Positions 34,079 to 42,421 of a stretch of DNA of 64,000 nt are shown one piece after another. This DNA comes from an uncultured Porphyromonadaceae bacterium (GTDB lineage Bacteria; Bacteroidota; Bacteroidia; Bacteroidales; Barnesiellaceae), in NCBI GenBank assembly GCA_900538555.1, contig UPYI01000001.1, positions 62,001 to 126,000 of the forward strand, written 5' to 3'. Position numbers and translations under genes: made by a program. The notes beneath the pieces were generated by a model. That model was not told the DNA's origin. It saw only the letters and a program-made list of their open reading frames with translations, and made no database searches. The first letter of the stretch is position 1; each line of letters opens with the position of its first letter.

Positions 34079-37000
34079 TTATTTCACCCACAATTTACGG
34101 ATTTCTTTCCGATTTTCGGAAACCATTGTCAATATATACAGTCCCGGCTGCCATTCACCGAGTTCGTATGCCGCTGCCCCCGTTACCGTTTCGGAAAGGC
34201 AGACCACGCCCCGCAGGTCGCATACGGATACCTGTACCGGCATCCGGTTCTCTACGTAGAGCGTCGTTCCGTTCCAACGGCAGTTCAACGAAAATTCCGT
34301 TTCGCCGGCAATTCCGGTAGGCAGGTCATCATCACCACGCACTAATTGGATCTCGCTCAATCCGACGAAACGGTCGGTCCCGTCGCTGTGATTCGAGAGT
34401 ATGTTGAGTGCAAACCAATTGATTTTTCCGATAATATCCAAATCGAAATGCTCGCCGGTATATGTCGCTTTCCCGTCTGCCATCGCCAGTTCGAGTGCAG
34501 TCACACGAGTCCAATCGGCATCGGTAAAAGGTACTTCCGAGAGGTCACGGCTCGTATTCGCCACATATACTTCCACTTCGCGAGCCCCCCGACCGGTAAA
34601 GGGAGACGCTCCATTGAGGTTCCACACATTGATTCCGGCAATCACTTCCTCGTCTTTCAATCCGATTTTGAAATATGCCGGGAATCCCGATTCGCTCGAA
34701 TGCCAAGCGGTATTGTTCGGCGTTGCGGAGTGCGCCCCGTCAGCCGAAAGACCGCTGCCATCTACCGCCATTTGCGGTGTACGATTGCCCACTGAATAGG
34801 TCGAAGAGGCATATACGCCCGACATCTCATCGAAAAGTACGATCTCGCCTTTCGGCGTTTCAAAATCGCCCGTACCGTCGTCTTCGCCACGCAACAACTG
34901 CACTTCGCTCAATCCGGTAAATCTATCCGACTCGCTATGGTTCGACAAGATATTGAGCCCGATCCAGTTTACGCGACCGGCTATATCGAGATCGAACGAT
35001 TCTCCCCGATAAGATGCCGTACCGTCTGCCATCGCCAATTCGAGATCGGCGACTTTCGTCCATACGATTTCGGTAAAAGGAACTTCCGACAAATCACGCG
35101 ATGTGTTCGAAACATAAACTTCCACCGATTTAGCTCCACGACTGGTGAAAGGTGCAGCCCCGTTCAAGTTCCAGATATGAAGCCCGTCGATAAAATCGGC
35201 TTGTTTCAACTGAATCTTAAAATCGACCGGGAATCCCAGATCTCTCGAATGCCAAGCCGTATTGTTGGGGGTGGCACTGTGTTCGCCCGAAGAGTTGAGA
35301 CCGCTGCCGTCCACTGCCATCTGCGGTGTACGGTTGCCGCCCGAATATACCGAAGAAGAGTAAACACACGCCATTTCGTCGAATGCGATTACACTGTTTT
35401 TCGATTCCGGCTGATAGTTGTTGCGGAACGGCGACAAAGGCAGACCGCTTTCATCGTAGAGTGAAATCGTCGAGACGTTGCTCCACGCATAACGCACTCC
35501 TTTCGGCATTGCCACATCGGCAGCGGATACACGGACATTTTCACCCGATATCTCGGCTGTCGCCGGATGATAGATACCGTCTTCCCCGCACAGTTCGAAC
35601 TCGGAAATCTCTTTCGTTGCCGACCATGCTCCCGTCAGATTGTCGAAAGAAAGTACGGCAACCGAACCTTCGTTTTCGATAGAACGGAATACCGGCGATT
35701 TATAAATGACATCTTCGCCATATACCATACCTCTGGCGCAACGTACCAGACGATCGGCAACCGGCTTCTTATTTGCCGGATGAATATTGGTCAAGTCGCC
35801 GGCATCCATAGCCACTGCCATTGCGGTATGGGGAATGGAAAGCCATGTGTTCAACTGCGCTTCACGCACCTCAGCCCAAGAACTTCCGCCCGGTTCGTCG
35901 GTACGGTTGTAAGCCGGCAACTGAACGAAGAGGAATGGCAATTCGGGACGGTTCCACTGGTTGCGCCAGTCGGCTATCAAACCTTTGAACACCGTTTCAT
36001 AATTTTTCGAATATTTGGCATTGGCTTCTCCCTGATACCATACCACCCCCTTGATCGAATAGCCTACCAGCTTCTTCACCATGCCGTTGAATACGGACGA
36101 CGGATTCTGATACAGGGCGAACAAAGGATCGGTAGAATCGGGACATTTCGCAGCATTCAAAACCGCGTCTGCCGCAAACGCCTCCTCGCTGATAAATGCC
36201 TCGGCGGTAGAACCTCCGTGATTACAGCTGATGAGACCCACCGGAACATTCTGCGTTTTGTGGACATCGCGTCCGAAGAAAAATGCGATTGCACTCCAAT
36301 CGACCATGCGCGTGGCATTGCATCCGATCCACGCCTTATCGTTGCCCTCGACAATTGCACCTCCATTCACGATCTTCACCACATCGTAGTAGCGCAGATC
36401 GGGATATTCGGCATCAGCTTTCGCTTCTTCCAACTGATCGGGTTCCACACTGACCATCTTCAACGACATGTTCGATTGTCCGCTCATCATCCAGACATCG
36501 CCCATCACCACATTTTCGTAAGACAACGATGTGCCGTCGCATTCTACCGACAGCGTGTGTGCCGTCGCGCCGTCAGCCGGACGCGCAGCCAATGTCGCTT
36601 TCCAATTGCCTTGCTCATCGCCCGTTACCGTCTGTTCTACAACACCGTCGAACTGTACCGATACCGATGCGCCCGGTTCGCAAACACCCCACACAACGAT
36701 CGGTTCGTCGCGCTGCAACACCATATTGTCGGTAAACAACGGTGCTGTTGCGAACGTCTTGGGTTCTTCGGGTACGTATGCTTCATTGCTGACCGACAAC
36801 AGCGGACCGTTTCCGCTCTCGCTCATGCTCATCTTCATCAGGCAGGCACTCGTTTCGGAACGCAGCACCAATGTAAATTGTGTTTTGCCCTCCGACAACA
36901 TGTTGCGGACAAATTCCGTTGCATCCCATTCCAGACGCACACCGGTGTGCTCGGTGGAATTGGCACGGATGGACGAAATGTATTCCAGTTCGGAATCAAG

Positions 37001-37873
37001 ACGTGTAGCCCACGTCAGATCGGAAGTGCAGTGCAATCCGGCAGCACCGTAAAGCATCAGTTCCAGTTCGATATCGGTTTTGTCGAACGAAATGCAATGG
37101 ATGCTGAATGTCGCCTTGTTGCAATCGATCGTCACATTTTTCAGATCGAAGTCCATATATATCTCCCGGCTGACTCCTGCGCTGTTTTTCAATTCGGCAT
37201 ACTCCACTCCGGCGGGGAACGACGATCCGTTTCCGGGCGATTCGCGCAAAAAGCCATCGACTATCGGCGAGCAATCGACCGTCTGCACATCGACATCCTC
37301 GCTGACAACGATCTGCGGAGAGTTGGCGGGGATTTTGCTTGTCGAGAATGTGACCATACTGAATGTCGATACGGTATTCACCGCTTTCAGTACCAATGTA
37401 AATTGGGGCGTTCCTTCCGACAACATTTTTTTGACAAACGGAGAGATGTTCCACTCGACCCGTTTACCGGCATGTTCGGTCGGGTTGATCGAAATCGTGG
37501 AGATATACTCCAATTGTTCTTCGGGACGGGTTTCCCACGTCAGGTCGGCAGTACAATACGAACCTGCCACGCCATACACTTCGATGTCGATATTCGCGAC
37601 CTCGGGAGCGAAAGCGACACAATTCAAACTCAATGTGGCTTGATTGCAAGTTACGGTATTTCCCGTCAGATCGAAGTTCATGTACATCTCACGGCTATAC
37701 CCTTTCTGGTTCTTTACCTGTGCAGACTCGTAGGAGAGCACCGTATTTTTCTCTGCTTCGCGGACAAAGCCGTCGGCAAGCGGCGTAAAGGTAGCCGGAA
37801 CAGATGCCGCCATCGCCGGCATTACAAATCCAGCCACAGCCACTACAACCGATTTTAAAGTTTTGTGTTTCAT
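34079..37873 (-). CDS. sialate O-acetylesterase-like multidomain protein with DNRLRE and discoidin-like modules
   Basis: 1264 residues. Signal peptide ends PAMAA. Order: two DNRLRE/CBM96-like modules (about 25-190 and 200-362), an SGNH esterase of the sialate O-acetylesterase type (about 375-870) with MMSGQSNMS (Ser464 nucleophile), GGSTAEAFIS, VVWYQGEANA and the late DLTNIHPANK motif carrying Asp and His, then two highly similar F5/8 type C-like modules (about 890-1045 and 1055-1205) and a short sorting-like tail (GLYILTM ... IRKLWVK). In PULs this esterase type removes O-acetyl groups from hemicellulosic or host glycans, so an acetylated substrate is plausible. Start at 37873 fits the signal peptide; the longer in-frame extension lacks any. 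Confidence 0.85.
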   Translation of the reverse strand: MKHKTLKSVVVAVAGFVMPAMAASVPATFTPLADGFVREAEKNTVLSYESAQVKNQKGYSREMYMNFDLTGNTVTCNQATLSLNCVAFAPEVANIDIEVYGVAGSYCTADLTWETRPEEQLEYISTISINPTEHAGKRVEWNISPFVKKMLSEGTPQFTLVLKAVNTVSTFSMVTFSTSKIPANSPQIVVSEDVDVQTVDCSPIVDGFLRESPGNGSSFPAGVEYAELKNSAGVSREIYMDFDLKNVTIDCNKATFSIHCISFDKTDIELELMLYGAAGLHCTSDLTWATRLDSELEYISSIRANSTEHTGVRLEWDATEFVRNMLSEGKTQFTLVLRSETSACLMKMSMSESGNGPLLSVSNEAYVPEEPKTFATAPLFTDNMVLQRDEPIVVWGVCEPGASVSVQFDGVVEQTVTGDEQGNWKATLAARPADGATAHTLSVECDGTSLSYENVVMGDVWMMSGQSNMSLKMVSVEPDQLEEAKADAEYPDLRYYDVVKIVNGGAIVEGNDKAWIGCNATRMVDWSAIAFFFGRDVHKTQNVPVGLISCNHGGSTAEAFISEEAFAADAVLNAAKCPDSTDPLFALYQNPSSVFNGMVKKLVGYSIKGVVWYQGEANAKYSKNYETVFKGLIADWRNQWNRPELPFLFVQLPAYNRTDEPGGSSWAEVREAQLNTWLSIPHTAMAVAMDAGDLTNIHPANKKPVADRLVRCARGMVYGEDVIYKSPVFRSIENEGSVAVLSFDNLTGAWSATKEISEFELCGEDGIYHPATAEISGENVRVSAADVAMPKGVRYAWSNVSTISLYDESGLPLSPFRNNYQPESKNSVIAFDEMACVYSSSVYSGGNRTPQMAVDGSGLNSSGEHSATPNNTAWHSRDLGFPVDFKIQLKQADFIDGLHIWNLNGAAPFTSRGAKSVEVYVSNTSRDLSEVPFTEIVWTKVADLELAMADGTASYRGESFDLDIAGRVNWIGLNILSNHSESDRFTGLSEVQLLRGEDDGTGDFETPKGEIVLFDEMSGVYASSTYSVGNRTPQMAVDGSGLSADGAHSATPNNTAWHSSESGFPAYFKIGLKDEEVIAGINVWNLNGASPFTGRGAREVEVYVANTSRDLSEVPFTDADWTRVTALELAMADGKATYTGEHFDLDIIGKINWFALNILSNHSDGTDRFVGLSEIQLVRGDDDLPTGIAGETEFSLNCRWNGTTLYVENRMPVQVSVCDLRGVVCLSETVTGAAAYELGEWQPGLYILTMVSENRKEIRKLWVK

Positions 37874-37905
37874 AGCGTTTTTATTATATGATTTTGATAG
37901 TTTCC

Positions 37906-40182
37906 TTATTTCACATATACAATACGAGGTGCATTCTTGCCCGACGGCTCGTGCCCTTGCGGAAATACGAGCAGATTGGTTTTCTCGCCATCGTAATATA
38001 CAAGGCGCAGATTGAGCAGCGACTCGCCTGCCTCGCGGCGTTGTTTCACCCATTCGGTAATGTCCATACCGATAAAGCTGCCGGATTGTGCTCCGACTTC
38101 CATTTTACCGATTTCGCGGCAACGGTCATCGGCGGGTTTGTTGAACCACATCATCCGGGTGGAGATATTGCCTTCGATCTGTTGGAGGCTCAATGTCATA
38201 GGCTGCTCTTTTTCGTTACGTGCACAGTAGATATAGAACAGGTATTTTTCCGCGTCGGGCAGATCGGCTACCCGGAACATCATATAGATCTGACGTTCGA
38301 AGCGCGGATCGCCTTTGAGTTCGAAGTTCCGGCGAGCCGAGAAAAACTCGTCCTGTTCGGGTTGCACGTAGGTATCGAATACGGGCAGGATGTATTTGTT
38401 TTTCTTGTTGTTCAACAGCAAGGAGGCACTTCCCTCGACAAAGCCGTCCAATCCGGACGCATCGGTAACCCGGTTCAATACGATCTTCGTATTTTGTGTC
38501 ACGGTTTCGATCAAAGCGATTTCCTTGTATTTGATATTCTCCAATACTTTGTTTTCTCCGTTCACCTGATATTCCAGCCGCCACGGCGACGAACCGGTAA
38601 ACACGACTTTCGCCGATGCCGTTTCTCCCTCCTCTACCATAGCGACTCCGCTAAGTGCAGCGGTCGGTTTATGCCAGTCGGCAGGAATCACGCTTTTGTA
38701 ACTTCGTCCGGCTTTGAAATCGGATACCGCCCAGTTGCCCCGTATCTGCACGGCTTTCAGTCCGGCATCGGAATAATTCCGGGCATTCAACTGCCAGCCG
38801 GCATTGATGCTGGTATTGCCCAACGAATCGACATTGGGATAAAAATAGGGTTCGTCGGGCAATGCGGTACCGTCGAGCGGATAGACCGACAGGCTCACCC
38901 CGTCGCGGTCGAACTTACCATGCGCACTGTGCGCCGTAGCACGCAACACCATGAGGTACTTCTTTCCGGGCTCTACATAATCGCGTTTCTCCAATACGGC
39001 GGGATAAGCCACATTGGTATGGCTGATCCGGTCGCCCCAATGAATGAAAAGCTGGTTGTGCGGATCGATACCGGCACTGAATGCCGGAGCCCCGTTGTCA
39101 TCGACAAAAGTAAATTCGAGAGGCGTATCGTCCTTCTTCTCTACGACCGCACTGAAATAGCTGTTCGCATCGCTATCGAACGTATAGTCGCCCGAAAGGA
39201 TAACCGCCCGGCGCACCTTTTCGTATTCTTCTTCCGGCTGGGTATTCAGCACGACCGAGGGACGGTACATGCGTACCCAATCGACAGCCATGTAGGTATC
39301 GGCGGCATCGTCGGTGATCGGCGACCATTTTTCGGGCCACGTATATGCCGTCAATATGACATTGAGGTTATCGCCGCTATATCCTGCCTGATAGTTCCAG
39401 TCGTCCTGTCCCCATTTCCCGTAAGCACGGCGGCCTTCGGTTTCGAACCAGTCTTTGAAGCGACCCAACCCCGTATAATATTGCTGCGGATAGATGTGGT
39501 GCGTCTTGCCGTCCCACACCGGTTCTCCTTCGAGATAGATCACGTAATCGCTCTCCTTGAAATAAATACCCCACGTCTGATAATCTTCGTAGTCGTGGTA
39601 GATGATTTTTCCCTGCGCCACATGATCGTTGCGCCCTTTCGAGTTTTTCAGATAGGGCTGTGCTTTCCAATCGTGCCAACCGATGTGTGCGTTTCCGGCA
39701 TGTTTGGTCGTATCGTAACGGGTTTCCACCATATCTATCTCACAACGGTTTTTCCACGTCGTAGTCTGTTTCGAACGGTTTGCCATCCAGAAGGCGTTGT
39801 TTACACCGGTGCATTGCGCCGGTTTCATACGGCACTCGATATAGGTATAGGGTTTGATCGGCTCTGCCAGAAATATGGATGCAGCCGTCCACGTAGAACC
39901 GTTCACCGACTCCTTGCGGATATACAAACGCAATTCTCCCTCTTTGACTTCGGCGTTCTGCGGCTGGCTGTACGAACCGTGTTTCAATCCGGGCAGATAT
40001 TCGTTACGCCACAGATTCCAGTCCACGGAGTTCCCTTCAAACTCTTCTTCAAATACCAACGACCATTGCCCGACCGAATCGTTTTTCAGCAACGGTTTTT
40101 GTTGCGCCCGCATGTTCCACACGCATAAGCCGCACAACACCAACAATATTCCGTATCTATTCAGTTTCATATTCCTAATCAT
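37906..40182 (-). CDS. GH16-family glycoside hydrolase with DNRLRE module (copy 2)
   Basis: 758 residues. Signal peptide ends NMRAQ. GH16 domain at about 38-310: VFEEEFEGNSVDWNLW, GVNNAFWMANRS and catalytic motif EIDMVE (148-153). A middle beta region is followed by an Ig-like segment (about 500-590) and a DNRLRE/CBM96-like module (about 600-755, VFDTYVQPEQDEFF). No T9SS tail is obvious. The first ATG (40182) overlaps the upstream stop as ATGA; an ATG four codons later (40170) is preceded by AGGA and also yields a good signal peptide. Closely related to the next upstream gene throughout, so the pair arose by tandem duplication. Confidence 0.87.
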   Translation of the reverse strand: MIRNMKLNRYGILLVLCGLCVWNMRAQQKPLLKNDSVGQWSLVFEEEFEGNSVDWNLWRNEYLPGLKHGSYSQPQNAEVKEGELRLYIRKESVNGSTWTAASIFLAEPIKPYTYIECRMKPAQCTGVNNAFWMANRSKQTTTWKNRCEIDMVETRYDTTKHAGNAHIGWHDWKAQPYLKNSKGRNDHVAQGKIIYHDYEDYQTWGIYFKESDYVIYLEGEPVWDGKTHHIYPQQYYTGLGRFKDWFETEGRRAYGKWGQDDWNYQAGYSGDNLNVILTAYTWPEKWSPITDDAADTYMAVDWVRMYRPSVVLNTQPEEEYEKVRRAVILSGDYTFDSDANSYFSAVVEKKDDTPLEFTFVDDNGAPAFSAGIDPHNQLFIHWGDRISHTNVAYPAVLEKRDYVEPGKKYLMVLRATAHSAHGKFDRDGVSLSVYPLDGTALPDEPYFYPNVDSLGNTSINAGWQLNARNYSDAGLKAVQIRGNWAVSDFKAGRSYKSVIPADWHKPTAALSGVAMVEEGETASAKVVFTGSSPWRLEYQVNGENKVLENIKYKEIALIETVTQNTKIVLNRVTDASGLDGFVEGSASLLLNNKKNKYILPVFDTYVQPEQDEFFSARRNFELKGDPRFERQIYMMFRVADLPDAEKYLFYIYCARNEKEQPMTLSLQQIEGNISTRMMWFNKPADDRCREIGKMEVGAQSGSFIGMDITEWVKQRREAGESLLNLRLVYYDGEKTNLLVFPQGHEPSGKNAPRIVYVK

Positions 40183-42419
40183 TTAAATTTCATCTGCATC
40201 AGTGCCGGAGGATTCGTACCGTACGAATCGTGCCCCTGCTGAAACCGCACCATGTTGTTGCGATCGCCGTCGGCAAATGCGAGGCGGAATGTTACCCGTG
40301 CCTTTCCTGCCGATTTTGCCCGACGGATGCAATCGGATACGTCGCATACGGCATAACCGGTTCCGCCCGGCACATTCATCTCCGATACGGGAATGCACTC
40401 TGCATCCGACGGACGCGAGCTCCATGTAACCGACCGCGACAGATTTTCCGTCACTTCATCGACTGCCAGTACCAACGGCTGGTTCCGTTCGTTTTCCGTA
40501 CAATAAAGCGAGAGCAATACCGGATCTTCGGCATTCAACCCGGTAATCGGAAAGGTCAGGAACAGTTGCCGGGCATAACGGGCATCGCCTTTCATCTCAA
40601 AATTCTGATAAGCGGAAAAATTTTCATCGCGTCCGTTCTGCACATAGGTATCGAATACCGGGGTTTCGGTATTGCTTCGGCTTTTTCCGGTCAGAATATA
40701 ATATCTTCCGTTTACACGTGCCGGCTTCCCGTCGCCGTCGGTCACCGAACGAATCGCGAGTTCACCGTTGCGGGTTACCTGAACAGGCAGCCCGATTTTT
40801 CCTGCCGGCAAACCGGAGACGACAAAATCGTGTCCGGCATAGCTGTACGCAATCTCAAACGGCGATTTGCCCGTCAGTTCGACGGGGATTTGCCAAGTCT
40901 CGCCTTTCTTGCCCCAATGACAACCGGAAAGGGTGCATTGCGGCATCTTCCAGCTGTCGGGCAACACGCTCAGGTAGTTGTGACCGACACGGATTTCCGA
41001 AATCTTCCAATTCCCGGCAAACGACAAAGAACGTATCGACGCATCGCTGTATGCCTTGCTGTTGATCGTCCATTCGTTGGTAAACGCCGTATTTCCTGCG
41101 GCATCGATATTGGGATAGAAATAGGGTTCGGTGCGAACCGGGACAGCATCGTAATCGAACACCGCCACACTCATGGCATCGCGGAACCCACCCGCTTTCG
41201 CCGTAAAACGACACACCACCAATGTGCGTTTCCCGTTTTCACGGATGAACGGGGCTCGTTCTTTCGACGGATAAGCGACGGATGTGTGGCTATTCGACGC
41301 TCCGATTCCCGTATAGATACCCTCACGGTCTATGCCGCAATGTGCCACCGCCTTGCCCGACGCATCGTTGAATACGACCGAAAGATCATCGCCCGAAAGA
41401 TCGTCTGCCAAAAACGAAAAATAGATTCCGGCATCGGATGCCAGCGAGTAATCGCCCGTCAGAGCGACTTCGGCGGTTTCGGGGCAGATCGTTTCGGCGG
41501 GTCGTCCGTTCAGCAGTTCCGCCGGCTTGTACACCCGTACATAATCCACCGCCATATAGGTGCCGTGAGCGGCATCGGTGAGCGGAGTCGTCTCTTCGCC
41601 CCAAGGCAGCGTGCTGAGTATGATGTTCATCTTATCTCCGTTATAACCGCCCATATAGCTCCAATCCTCCTGTCCGTAACGACCGTATGCCCGTTTTTCC
41701 TCATCGGGACGCCAAGTATCCGCCTTGCCGACACCGGTGTACCACTGATCGGTATATTTCGGATGCGTTTTCGCCGTCCATACGGGTGAACCGTCTAAAT
41801 AATAAATCATTTCATTCTCGCCGTACCAAAGTCCCCAAACATGATATTCGGAAAAGTCGTGAGCGACATGCATACCCTGCGCCACATCGAACTTGTGCCC
41901 GTCGGCATCGAACGTATAACCATACGTTTTCCAATCGTGCCAAGCGACATGCCCCAGCCCGCAACCGGCTTCGGTATTGTATCGGGCTTCCACAATATCG
42001 ACCTCGTAACGGTTGTTGTACGTGCCGCCCTGCGCGGTACGGCATGCCAGCCAGAAAGCATTGTTTACGCCGGAACATTGGGTAGATTTGAAACGGCATT
42101 CCACATAAGAGTTGTATTCCAGCGGTTCGGTCAAATAGATCGAAGCCGCCATCCATTCCGAACCGTTCTTCGACTGTTTCGTGACATACAGACGCAACTC
42201 GCCGTCGCGGACGAGTGCATTCTCGGGTCCGCGATACGTGGCATGTTTTATCGTACGGGGATCTTCGGATTGCCAACGGCTCCAATCGACCGTATCGCCT
42301 TCAAATTCATCGGAATCGACCAACACCCACGAACGGGCGTCGTCGCGCAAAAACGGCGACTGCGTCCACCCGTTAGCCAGTACGATCGTACAGATTATCG
42401 ACAGAATGGTTCGTCTCAT
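40179..42419 (-). CDS. GH16-family glycoside hydrolase with DNRLRE module (copy 1)
   Basis: 746 residues. Signal peptide ends ANGWTQ. GH16 domain at about 25-300: VDSDEFEGDTVDWSRW, GVNNAFWLACRT and catalytic motif EVDIVE (139-144). A middle beta region, an Ig-like segment and a DNRLRE/CBM96-like module (VFDTYVQNGRDENFS) follow. The ATG at 42419 is preferred; an in-frame GTG two codons upstream overlaps the GH3 stop codon. Same domain order as the downstream neighbour, differing in surface loops. Likely secreted to the outer surface or periplasm for endo-cleavage. Confidence 0.87.
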   Translation of the reverse strand: MRRTILSIICTIVLANGWTQSPFLRDDARSWVLVDSDEFEGDTVDWSRWQSEDPRTIKHATYRGPENALVRDGELRLYVTKQSKNGSEWMAASIYLTEPLEYNSYVECRFKSTQCSGVNNAFWLACRTAQGGTYNNRYEVDIVEARYNTEAGCGLGHVAWHDWKTYGYTFDADGHKFDVAQGMHVAHDFSEYHVWGLWYGENEMIYYLDGSPVWTAKTHPKYTDQWYTGVGKADTWRPDEEKRAYGRYGQEDWSYMGGYNGDKMNIILSTLPWGEETTPLTDAAHGTYMAVDYVRVYKPAELLNGRPAETICPETAEVALTGDYSLASDAGIYFSFLADDLSGDDLSVVFNDASGKAVAHCGIDREGIYTGIGASNSHTSVAYPSKERAPFIRENGKRTLVVCRFTAKAGGFRDAMSVAVFDYDAVPVRTEPYFYPNIDAAGNTAFTNEWTINSKAYSDASIRSLSFAGNWKISEIRVGHNYLSVLPDSWKMPQCTLSGCHWGKKGETWQIPVELTGKSPFEIAYSYAGHDFVVSGLPAGKIGLPVQVTRNGELAIRSVTDGDGKPARVNGRYYILTGKSRSNTETPVFDTYVQNGRDENFSAYQNFEMKGDARYARQLFLTFPITGLNAEDPVLLSLYCTENERNQPLVLAVDEVTENLSRSVTWSSRPSDAECIPVSEMNVPGGTGYAVCDVSDCIRRAKSAGKARVTFRLAFADGDRNNMVRFQQGHDSYGTNPPALMQMKFK

Positions 42420-42421
42420 GA

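Noticed and set aside
35567..37858. Long plus-strand open frame opposite the esterase gene
   Set aside because: It mirrors the codon bias of the real minus-strand gene, has no family motifs, and its amino-acid make-up (Arg, His, Cys rich) is that of an antisense shadow.
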